Below, piece after piece: positions 16,776 to 23,530 of a stretch of DNA of 64,000 bases (its first letter is position 1; every line of letters begins with the position of its first letter). The position numbers were made by a program, and so were the translations under genes. The notes beneath the pieces were generated by a model. That model worked only from the letters and a program-made list of their open reading frames with translations. It had not been told where the DNA came from and did not search any database. Origin of the DNA: Zhongshania sp. (GTDB lineage Bacteria > Pseudomonadota > Gammaproteobacteria > Pseudomonadales > Spongiibacteraceae). The stretch is from contig NZ_JARGNU010000016.1 of NCBI RefSeq assembly GCF_029212375.1, positions 32,160-96,159 of the forward strand, given 5' to 3'.

Positions 16776-19715
16776 GTGAATAGTAAATACAATTTCGCTT
16801 TAATCAATGACCGCGCCTTGCAAAGTATTGATTCCGTGCTTTCGCGCTGGTTAGCGGGTGGAAAGCGCCAAGGCAATGAATACGTTATAGCCAACCCTAC
16901 GCGTTTAGATAGCCACGTTGGCTCCTTCTCAGTAAACCTAACTAATGGTATATGGTGCGATTTTGCAACTGGCGATAAGGGCGGCGACTTAATCGCCTTA
17001 GTGGCTTACTTAGACCGTACCAAGAACGGCGAAGCCTGCAAAGCACTAGGCCAATTCTTAGGTATTGATCCAGCTATAGAGCACCAAAGCCACGCCCAGC
17101 ACAACGCCCCGCCGCCGCCAAAACAGAAACCACCCTCGCCAGATTTTGAGCCAATTCGCCCTATACCTGAAGGCGCCCTTAAATCATGCCCTACAAGTAT
17201 TCGCAACCTGGGGAAGCCTTCTCAATATTGGGATTATTTAGACAGCGACGGCAAACAAATTTTATTGCGGGTAATGCGCTTTGATAACACCGCCGCCAAT
17301 GGCCGCCCCAAGGATTACCGCCCGTTCTGTTACGGGAAAAACAAAGCAGGACGCGTGGCGTGGTACTCAAAAGCCCCAACAATAGACCGCCCGCTTTATG
17401 GTTTGCATAAACTCGCCACCACCCCCGTCACTGCAAAAATACTACTATGCGAGGGCGAAAAAGCCGCTGGCGCCGCACAAGTGCTATTCCCTGACGCCGT
17501 AGCCATGACGTGGCCAAGTGGCTCTAAGGCAATCAGTAAAGCCGATTTTGCGCCGCTTAGATCGCGTGTTGTGTGGTACTGGCCAGACAATGACAAAGCG
17601 GGAAGCGACAGCATAGCGCCTTTACGCGCTGTACTTGGTGTGGTGGGCGTAGCTGACTTTACACCCCTTAATATAAAGCTATTTGCACAGCACAGCCCTA
17701 GCACCGACGCCGCCTCAGGAAAAGCCACACTCAGCGCCGCCACTGATAGCAATCAATGGCCAAGCAAGGCCGACGCTGCCGACGCACTAGCCCTAGGATG
17801 GAAAGCCGAACATATAGAATTACTGCTTAAAAATGGCCTTACCGGAATTCCAAAACAAAAACCAAAACCAACCGAGCAAAGCAATAACAGCGACATTACC
17901 AGCCGCTACCAATCAAGACCGGAAGGGCTGTATTCGTTTAATTCTAAGCTTGAAAAATACCAGTGTGTGGGCGGCCCCTTGCAAGTTACCGCGAGATCAC
18001 GCGACAAACTTAGCGAAGGCTGGGGCCTACTGGTGAATTTTCAGGATTTCGACGGCGTAGAAAAAACATGGAATATTCCCGGTTGTTTCTTAGTTACTGA
18101 AGGCGGCAATAAAGCCGTAGAGGGCTTAATTCACCGAGGGTATAGGCTAGCCTCACACCGAGACGCAAAAAACCAGCTACGTGAATTCCTGATGGGCTAC
18201 GACACGCCCCAGCGGGTGCGCCTAGTAAATAGAATGGGCTGGCATGGTCACAATGCTTTTATGCTTCCTGACCGCGTTATTGGTGAACCAACGGAACCAC
18301 TGCATTACTACAACGATGCGCCGTCACTCTGCAAAACTTCAGTATCGGGGGAGCTAAACGACTGGAAGGAGAATATCGCAAAGTACGGCAGCAATAACAT
18401 TTTCCTAACTTTCGCAATTAGCGCCGCATTTACTGGGCCATTTCTAGATATACAAGGCTCAGAGTCTTTTGGCATTCATCTTTATGGTGATTCTTCTCTA
18501 GGCAAAACAACACTCTTAGAAGTTGCAGCTAGCGTTTACGGCCACCCTGAGCGAGGTGAATACACCAAAACATGGAGAACAACTGCCAATGCTCTTGAGG
18601 GTATGGCCGCCGCGCATTCTGATTGTTTACTTGCCTTGGATGAACTAGCGCAAATAGAACCGCGCTTTATCGGAGAAACTGTATATTCGCTGTGTAGTGG
18701 TGTAGGCAAATCACGCGCTACCGAAACAGGAAATAATCGAGGCACTCAGCATCGCTGGCGAATCATATTCCTATCTAGTGGGGAAAAAACACTATCTGAC
18801 CATATGGCTGAAGCCAACCAAAAGCCCAAAGCTGGCCAAGAAATCAGATTACTAGCAATTTGCCCCAACCCGCACAAGGATAGTGAAAACAGATTATTGC
18901 TAGGAAATTATGAGGATCACCACAGCTTTAATACAGGCGCGGCCCTTTCAGATCACCTAAAGGCTGCCGCCCGTCGCTTCCACGGCTCGCCAATCCTTGC
19001 CCTAGTTGAAGCAATGGTAGCAACTGACCGAGAGAATCTAGCCGCCCACTTAAACACTGCCCGCGAAAACTTTAAGTTTGAAATTTTAGGCGGTACCGCG
19101 AGCGGCCAAGCCCACCGCGCCGCCGACAAGTTCGCCTTAGTGGCCGCCGCTGGGGAATACGCCTCGCAAATCGGGATTACAGGCTGGAAACGGGGGTGGG
19201 CAACCTATGCCGCTGGCCGTGCGTTTCGCTCTTGGGTGGCAATGCGTGGCGGGGATGGCAACCTTGAAGACACCAAGGCAATAAACCACGTTCGCGAAAT
19301 GCTGACCAAATACGGGGAATCTCGCTTTTCCCGCTGGGAAAGTGACGATGCCCGCATTGATGAACACGCGCCACGCACTATGGAACGCTGGGGCTTTCGT
19401 AAAACAGTTACCGAACAAGACTCAATGCTTGGCGACAGCAGCGAAAATACATATTACTTAACGCGAGACGGCCTAAAAGATATGTGTAAGAGCTTCGATA
19501 TAGTCCATATAGCACGGCTACTGAAGGAACGCGGGGCACTGGAAACCGATAAAGAAGAGGGCCGACTAACCAAGAAAGTACGCCTTCCCGGTAGCGGTAA
19601 AAAAGCCGTGAATTGCTATGTCATTAACCTGTCGGCATTGCTTATTGATGATGATTCGCTGACTGGCGAGGATGGCTCAGACACTGGCGACCATTGGGAC
19701 ATCCCGAGCCTATAA
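16776..19715 (+). CDS. DUF927-type primase/helicase (replication protein of the element)
   Basis: 979 residues from a GTG start, preceded by AGGA. An N-terminal primase-associated region (SVNLTNGIWCDFATGDKGGDLIALVAYL) is followed by a Toprim-like domain (ILLCEGEKAAGAA..., VVWYWPDNDKAGSDS, about residues 220-290), then a DUF927 superfamily-2-like helicase with Walker A LYGDSSLGKTTLLE (about 570) and Walker B CLLALDELAQIEP (about 618). The C-terminal about 130 residues hold a possible winged-helix DNA-binding part. The architecture parallels the P4 alpha protein, which primes, unwinds and binds its own iterons. It lies between two TGGGAAC clusters. Confidence 0.85.
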   Translation: MNSKYNFALINDRALQSIDSVLSRWLAGGKRQGNEYVIANPTRLDSHVGSFSVNLTNGIWCDFATGDKGGDLIALVAYLDRTKNGEACKALGQFLGIDPAIEHQSHAQHNAPPPPKQKPPSPDFEPIRPIPEGALKSCPTSIRNLGKPSQYWDYLDSDGKQILLRVMRFDNTAANGRPKDYRPFCYGKNKAGRVAWYSKAPTIDRPLYGLHKLATTPVTAKILLCEGEKAAGAAQVLFPDAVAMTWPSGSKAISKADFAPLRSRVVWYWPDNDKAGSDSIAPLRAVLGVVGVADFTPLNIKLFAQHSPSTDAASGKATLSAATDSNQWPSKADAADALALGWKAEHIELLLKNGLTGIPKQKPKPTEQSNNSDITSRYQSRPEGLYSFNSKLEKYQCVGGPLQVTARSRDKLSEGWGLLVNFQDFDGVEKTWNIPGCFLVTEGGNKAVEGLIHRGYRLASHRDAKNQLREFLMGYDTPQRVRLVNRMGWHGHNAFMLPDRVIGEPTEPLHYYNDAPSLCKTSVSGELNDWKENIAKYGSNNIFLTFAISAAFTGPFLDIQGSESFGIHLYGDSSLGKTTLLEVAASVYGHPERGEYTKTWRTTANALEGMAAAHSDCLLALDELAQIEPRFIGETVYSLCSGVGKSRATETGNNRGTQHRWRIIFLSSGEKTLSDHMAEANQKPKAGQEIRLLAICPNPHKDSENRLLLGNYEDHHSFNTGAALSDHLKAAARRFHGSPILALVEAMVATDRENLAAHLNTARENFKFEILGGTASGQAHRAADKFALVAAAGEYASQIGITGWKRGWATYAAGRAFRSWVAMRGGDGNLEDTKAINHVREMLTKYGESRFSRWESDDARIDEHAPRTMERWGFRKTVTEQDSMLGDSSENTYYLTRDGLKDMCKSFDIVHIARLLKERGALETDKEEGRLTKKVRLPGSGKKAVNCYVINLSALLIDDDSLTGEDGSDTGDHWDIPSL

Positions 19716-19777
19716 AACATGTATTTTTTAGCAAGAATTGTGCCGCCCAACTAATTTTCCCCACTTGGATTAAGGTA

Positions 19778-19808
19778 AAAAAAGGGCCTTGCATCTGCAA
19801 AGCCCTTT
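19778..19808 (-). terminator. Terminator of the minus-strand gene 19838-20107
   Basis: AAAGGGCCTTGC pairs with GCAAAGCCCTTT around ATCT, with one mismatch. Read on the minus strand it is followed by seven T, so it ends the minus-strand gene. It may also stop read-through from the primase gene less efficiently. Confidence 0.75.
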
Positions 19809-19837
19809 AACAAACCCATTACGATTAAGTATAGCTA

Positions 19838-20107
19838 TTAACCCGCTATTCTGGGCAAGCCATTAGCTATAATCCGCGCCTGATTGACCGCACCAAGTAT
19901 TGAATCCACCGAGGAAATCATAATCTCTTCACTAAAAGGCCCCTCGTCAGCCTCAAATGATGCCATTACCAAATGGCACACGGCATCCGCTCGAAGCAAT
20001 GCCCGATTTATTGCATCTAAAGCCGCCATGGCGTCACTCGCTTTGTCCTCCTTCTCTGGCATTTTCATGTAGTCCTCTGGCAACCCATTATACGATCTCG
20101 CTTTCAT
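19838..20107 (-). CDS. Small acidic helical protein of unknown function
   Basis: 89 residues from ATG 20107, which has GAGG six bases upstream; an upstream non-ATG start would add 10 unlikely residues. The sequence MKARSYNGLPEDYMKMPEKEDKASDAMAALDAINRAL is mostly helical and acidic. It resembles short DUF3077-like phage proteins in pattern only. It is the only minus-strand gene in the element and faces the XRE gene across a short divergent promoter region. Confidence 0.6.
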   Translation of the reverse strand: MKARSYNGLPEDYMKMPEKEDKASDAMAALDAINRALLRADAVCHLVMASFEADEGPFSEEIMISSVDSILGAVNQARIIANGLPRIAG

Positions 20108-20220
20108 ACTATCCTCGCCCACAAATAAGACCAACAACGTTCTAATTTAGACAACAAGAGAATACAAAACAAGTAATTTTGAATTTAAAATATACTATAA
20201 GTAATCTAATAAGTTCTAAT

Positions 20221-20481
20221 ATGGAACACTCAGACAATAAAGGACGCTTAATCTTGGTAATTATTAGTGGTGCTCAATGCCGTATGGCCCGCGGCCTTTT
20301 GAAGTGGTCTGTTCGCGACTTGGAGGAACTTTCTGGAGTCAGTTCAATGACAATTAAACGCATTGAAGGAAGTGACGGTATACCGAATTGCCAGATAAAT
20401 ACCATGATTGCGCTATACAACGCCTTTGATGCTAGTGGTAAAGTCAGATTTGACGGGACACAAGGTGTCTTTAGCGTGTAA
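20221..20481 (+). CDS. Small XRE-type helix-turn-helix regulator
   Basis: 86 residues from ATG 20221. The HTH is GAQCRMARGLLKWSVRDLEELSGVSSMTIKRIEG (about residues 18-52), followed by a short dimerisation tail. It is divergent from the gene at 19838 and just upstream of higBA, so it may act as the element's repressor. The start is uncertain because no strong ribosome site is present. Confidence 0.7.
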   Translation: MEHSDNKGRLILVIISGAQCRMARGLLKWSVRDLEELSGVSSMTIKRIEGSDGIPNCQINTMIALYNAFDASGKVRFDGTQGVFSV

Positions 20482-20502
20482 TCCATCATCACAAGTACGT
20501 CA

Positions 20503-20531
20503 TTGACGCCCATACGCCATTGGCGTACCAT
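20503..20531 (+). promoter_or_regulatory. higBA promoter with embedded operator
   Basis: TTGACG (20503-20508), 17 bases, TACCAT (20526-20531). The perfect palindrome TACGCCATTGGCGTA (20513-20527) sits between the boxes, the expected place for HigA autorepression. Predicted transcription start is about 20538, two bases before the toxin ATG, so the toxin message would be nearly leaderless; no ribosome site is visible. Confidence 0.6.
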
Positions 20532-20539
20532 TCTCAACT

Positions 20540-20860
20540 ATGGAATTCATCGAAACCCCAACATTCACCAAGTGGCTGAAAAGCAATGTCAGCGACGATG
20601 AGTACCGCGAGTTTCAAACCGAGCTAGCGATAAACCCCAGCAAGGGTGACATGATTAAGGGCACAGGCGGTTTTCGTAAGGCACGTATAGCTTATGGCGA
20701 TCACGGCAAGCGCGGGGGTGGACGGGTTATCTATTATTGGCTTGACGATGACGACCAAATTTACTTGGTAATAGGCTATAGCAAGGGCGAAAAATCAGAC
20801 CTCAGCGAACGAGAAAAGCACGTTCTCAAAGGGCTGGTAAGCCAGTTGAAAGGTGATTGA
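20540..20860 (+). CDS. higB: HigB-2/RelE-like toxin
   Basis: 106 residues. MEFIETPTFTKWLKSNVSDDEYREFQTELAINPSKGD, GTGGFRKARIA and GGGRVIYYWLDDDDQIYLVIGYSKGEKSDLS are the classic RelE/HigB core of ribosome-dependent mRNA interferases. Toxin-first order with a downstream HTH antitoxin is the HigBA arrangement. The stop lies one base before the antitoxin ATG. Confidence 0.85.
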   Translation: MEFIETPTFTKWLKSNVSDDEYREFQTELAINPSKGDMIKGTGGFRKARIAYGDHGKRGGGRVIYYWLDDDDQIYLVIGYSKGEKSDLSEREKHVLKGLVSQLKGD

Positions 20861-20861
20861 T

Positions 20862-21155
20862 ATGGCAAACGATAAATTTACAGAGTTAGTAGAAAGCGTA
20901 GAGTGGATGATTGCCCACAAGAAGGGCCTAAACCCTGAAGGCGCAACGGTCACACAAGTAACCGCCGTAGATGTCAAAGCACTGCGTAATAAGCTGGGCC
21001 TATCTCAAGTCAAGCTAGCCAAGGTGTTGAACGTTTCAGGGGATACTGTAAAGAACTGGGAGCAAGGCCGTCGCAATGTACCAGGCACCGCCGTTCGCTT
21101 AATGCAAATCGTAGAACGCCACCCCGAGATAGTCGCTGAAGAACTGCGAGCGTAG
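20862..21155 (+). CDS. higA: HigA-2-like antitoxin
   Basis: 97 residues from ATG 20862, preceded by AAAGGTGA. The C-terminal HTH is VKALRNKLGLSQVKLAKVLNVSGDTVKNWEQGRRNVPGTAVRLM (about 43-86). It neutralises HigB and is expected to repress the promoter at 20503. It is the last recognisable gene of the element before the right iteron cluster. Confidence 0.87.
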   Translation: MANDKFTELVESVEWMIAHKKGLNPEGATVTQVTAVDVKALRNKLGLSQVKLAKVLNVSGDTVKNWEQGRRNVPGTAVRLMQIVERHPEIVAEELRA

Positions 21156-21233
21156 CCCCTTAGCGTTAATCCTGCCGATTATCTATCCGCGCCTAACCCA
21201 GCGCAGCCAGACCCAATATGATATTAAAAACTT

Positions 21234-21340
21234 GTTCCCAGTCGCTGGGAACTGGGAACAACTACAGAAAGCACTGGGAACAATTAAATTATTAATATTC
21301 AATTAGTTACAAAGGAATTCCCAGTTTCCCAGTGTTCCCA
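21234..21340. repeat. TGGGAAC iteron cluster 2 (ori/crr-like)
   Basis: Perfect TGGGAAC copies lie at 21246, 21253 and 21275 on the plus strand and at 21234-21240 and 21334-21340 on the minus strand, with variants at 21317 and 21324. Two copies abut, as in cluster 1. Positions 21320-21345 are the inverted copy of 14205-14230 over about 25 bases. AT-rich sequence (21281-21310) separates the sub-blocks. Confidence 0.75.
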
Positions 21341-22142
21341 CCACTTTTGCCTCACCCCTAGACTATAACCACCCCGCCCCCTTATTGGATTAAAAAAAGA
21401 TTGCGGCCAATGGTAGGGAATCAACACCGACAGCCACCGCCCCAACGCCAGCCGAACGGCATAGGGGGGCCGGTCAAAGCTTGGCAAGTCGATCACGGAC
21501 ACCGCCTCCCTAGACAATATTTTGCACAAGCCAATTTTTACAGGGGGGGGTTAACCTATGGGAGAATATACCCAAGGTACTTTGGGAGTGCTTTGCAGTA
21601 CGGGACGTTAAGGCGCGAGCTTATAGCAATAACCCGTGCTTATAGGGGGTTGACATGGCACCCAGTAAATCAACACCTATCGAGTACTTACACTAAATGT
21701 TAGGCGGGAGGTGGGTTCAAACCTCGCCCAGTTTACAAGTGACACCGCTCCCCCAGTGAGATTTTTACACGCTACAAATTGAAAAGAGATTCACCACCTA
21801 GACGGGCTAGGGGGTGGCCAAAACTACAGGGCCTTACGATCCTAGACCGGCCCTCTACTTTCGCTGGCACAAGCGGGAATTTCGGCATGGGGGGTATCTG
21901 ACAAGACTAGGCTTGCACTGCCAACTTAAAACAAAAGGTACTCCTGAAGGGTGGTACACACGGGTAATTCGTGCCCCGTTCTTTTTACAGATAGCCGGAT
22001 TTTCTAAAGGGGGTTGTATTCAGAATGCCCTTACCCTGTATGCAATTCAGCTTTACCCACGATAACCTGACCGGCATCACCCGAATTACCAAAGTTTAAT
22101 CTTAGGAAATCAGACCAATTACAGAAGGTACTTTGTATATTT
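21341..22142. other. Gene-poor stretch with G-runs
   Basis: 800 bases without a convincing gene. Short open frames at 21401-21703 and 21814-22065 (the latter GTG-started, 83 residues, rich in aromatic and basic residues) lack ribosome sites and known motifs; the second is the better candidate. The block contains runs of 5-8 G (near 21541, 21645, 21809, 21890, 22009) and GGTACT words that echo the arm-type repeat. A relic or a structured non-coding region is possible. Confidence 0.4.
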
Positions 22143-22164
22143 GGGGGTACTTTTGGGGGTACTT
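22143..22164 (+). repeat. Right-end copy of the GGGGGTAC repeat pair
   Basis: GGGGGTAC at 22143 and 22155, spaced 12 bases, identical over 22 bases to 12888-12909. It lies about 50 bases inside the proposed right attachment core, matching the layout expected of integrase arm sites. Confidence 0.6.
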
Positions 22165-22215
22165 TTTAAAATTAATTATTTTTTTATTATATAAATCAAT
22201 TCGTTAAGTCAATTA

Positions 22216-22231
22216 TTCAACGCCTCTCCTG
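22216..22231 (+). repeat. attR-like core
   Basis: TTCAACGCCTCTCCTG is 14/16 identical and in the same orientation as tRNA-Leu bases 12751-12766. The following AT-rich sequence does not continue the tRNA match, so the core is short and imperfect. Confidence 0.42.
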
Positions 22232-22280
22232 CTTAAAAATATATTATTTTTCAATAAGTTACAAATATCATTAGACCCAA

Positions 22281-22315
22281 TGTGTAGCACTATATGTAGC
22301 AGTTTGTGTAGCACT
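22281..22315 (+). repeat. Three TGTAGCA repeats with 12-base period
   Basis: TGTAGCA starts at 22283, 22295 and 22307, exactly 12 bases apart; the outer two share TGTGTAGCACT. This resembles phased protein-binding sites such as those of integrases or excisionases. A related word (GTGTAGCG) begins the palindrome near 22623. Confidence 0.5.
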
Positions 22316-22471
22316 GAAACGGCTAAATACCCCCCACTATTCTCCCATATCTGCCCTACTAAATGCGACCCTGCAATTCACTGCATACCGCCCGAACAAT
22401 TAACCTTAATTAGCCTGCATTAACGGTGCGTCTTTTTCACAAAGACGACACGCCACTACACCCCCTCCCTG

Positions 22472-22606
22472 CTAAACGCGAATCTCAAACTCATTATACG
22501 CTGCCTGAGTATTAGCCTCAGTCAATCCAATATAGCGCATGGTAATGCCCACTCTACTGCCATAGCGTCGCTGACGTTCAGCCTCACGGCTATTCCAGTG
22601 GAACTA
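22472..22606 (-). pseudogene. Remnant of a tyrosine-recombinase C-terminus
   Basis: The minus strand encodes about 43 residues ending in a stop, including RRYGSRVGITMRYIGLTEANTQ and AAYNEFEIRV. The block ITMRYIGLT followed by a YNEFEI-type tail is the usual end of phage/plasmid tyrosine recombinases, with Tyr of RYIGL as nucleophile. An in-frame TAG lies just upstream and no Arg or His boxes remain. It is a scar of a second integrase, unrelated to the intact P4-type one. Confidence 0.55.
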
Positions 22607-22622
22607 TCTTTTGCAGAAAGTG

Positions 22623-22635
22623 TAGCGTTACGCTA
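22623..22635. promoter_or_regulatory. Palindrome TAGCGT-T-ACGCTA
   Basis: A 6-bp perfect inverted repeat within GTGTAGCG...CGCTATTACAC. It lies 230 bases upstream of hipB, and palindromes of this kind are common toxin-antitoxin operators. The owner is unknown. Confidence 0.35.
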
Positions 22636-22745
22636 TTACACCAACAACAAGGGCAGATAAATCTAAATCCAGCACAAAAGTGTAGAAAGCTTTAAATAAA
22701 TACAAAAACCGCTGCAAAAACGCATAAAACAAACAAAAACCATGT

Positions 22746-22820
22746 AAAAGCATCTAAAAATAAATAAAATTACAAGAAAAGCATAGAAAAATGTGTTAAT
22801 CGAGACAAAAAGCATGCTTT
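22746..22820 (+). promoter_or_regulatory. hipBST operator region
   Basis: AAAAGCAT occurs at 22746, 22777 and 22808, each exactly 31 bases (about three helical turns) apart. The last is part of the perfect palindrome AAAGCATGCTTT (22809-22820). The stretch is very AT-rich and directly precedes hipB, so it is the likely HipB binding region and promoter. Confidence 0.5.
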
Positions 22821-22862
22821 AATATATTAAATCAATTAAAAAACACAAAAAGGCATGGAAAA

Positions 22863-23168
22863 GTGAGCATCACAGATAAAGACTTCAGGATAGATGAACT
22901 GTTGACTGCCCTTAACCACAAAGTCACCGAGCTTCAACGGGCAGCATCAATGGCAGAGCAATCTACCAACCTTGCTCCTATTGAAGAAGCCGGCGAACGG
23001 ATTCGAAATGAACGAAAGAAGCAAGGTTTAACCATCAACGAACTCTGCGACCTGTCAGGCGTTGCCCCTGTGACGCTGGCAAAAATTGAAAAAGGCTCGC
23101 CTAACGTTCGATTAGAAAGCCTAATCAGCGTCGCCTATGCACTTGGTATGAAGCTATGGGTCAACTGA
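22863..23168 (+). CDS. hipB: HipB-like antitoxin/repressor of a HipBST system
   Basis: 101 residues from a GTG start. The N-terminal 40 residues form a helical extension (DELLTALNHKVTELQRAASMAEQ), and the XRE-type HTH is GERIRNERKKQGLTINELCDLSGVAPVTLAKIEKGSPNVRLESLISVAYALGM (about 44-97). It is the first gene of hipB-hipS-hipT, 12 bases before hipS. It is expected to bind the AAAAGCAT sites upstream. Confidence 0.85.
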   Translation: MSITDKDFRIDELLTALNHKVTELQRAASMAEQSTNLAPIEEAGERIRNERKKQGLTINELCDLSGVAPVTLAKIEKGSPNVRLESLISVAYALGMKLWVN

Positions 23169-23180
23169 TAGGAATGATTT

Positions 23181-23498
23181 ATGAGTAACCGAGCAGCGCA
23201 AGTTTTCTACGGCAAAAGACTAGCTGGAGCCCTAAGGGAAACCGACACCGGCTTCAGATTCCAGTATGACAGCGACTACCTAGCTGGAGGCACTCCAATC
23301 AGCTTTAAGTTGCCACTGCAAGAGAACGCTTTCGAAAGCGCGGAATTACCCAGCTTTTTCGAAAACCTTGTAGCTGAAGGTTGGCTCAGGAAATTACAGG
23401 CACTGGAACAGAAAATTGATGAGTCCGACCGCTTTGGCTTATTACTGGCAAACGGGCGCGACTTGATCGGCGCGGTCACAATTTCACCTAGCGATTAG
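23181..23498 (+). CDS. hipS: HipS, separate N-subdomain of HipA acting as antitoxin
   Basis: 105 residues matching only the N-terminal subdomain of classical HipA (VFYGKRLAGALRETDTGFRFQYDSDYLAGGTPISFKLPL, PSFFENLVAEGWLR, FGLLLANGRDLIGAVTISP). In one-chain HipA this part is fused to the kinase; here it ends in its own stop. In the characterised E. coli O127 HipBST system this small protein, not HipB, neutralises the kinase. The intact separate frame, ribosome site and order show this is not a broken hipA. Confidence 0.85.
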   Translation: MSNRAAQVFYGKRLAGALRETDTGFRFQYDSDYLAGGTPISFKLPLQENAFESAELPSFFENLVAEGWLRKLQALEQKIDESDRFGLLLANGRDLIGAVTISPSD

Positions 23499-23530
23499 AC
23501 AAACATGGCAAAAGGATCACGGATCACAGC

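Larger units (their letters stand above)
12751..22231 (+). mobile_element. Satellite-like integrative element in tRNA-Leu
   Basis: The element starts in the tRNA T-loop and carries, in order: P4-type integrase, unknown gene, AlpA-like regulator, winged-helix protein, unknown gene, DUF927 primase/helicase, a minus-strand gene, an XRE regulator and HigBA. The proposed right end matches the tRNA end at 14 of 16 bases and lies just outside a copy of the repeat found beside the integrase. No capsid, portal, terminase or conjugation gene is present, so it would be a replicating passenger that depends on a helper for transfer. The right boundary is inference. Confidence 0.6.

Noticed and set aside
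21401..21703. 100-codon frame after the right iteron cluster
   Set aside because: No ribosome site, implausible composition, and it overlaps G-runs; not a convincing protein.
21702..21737. tRNA-like T-arm (GTGGGTTCAAACCTCGC)
   Set aside because: No matching 5' acceptor, D-arm or anticodon arm could be found upstream.
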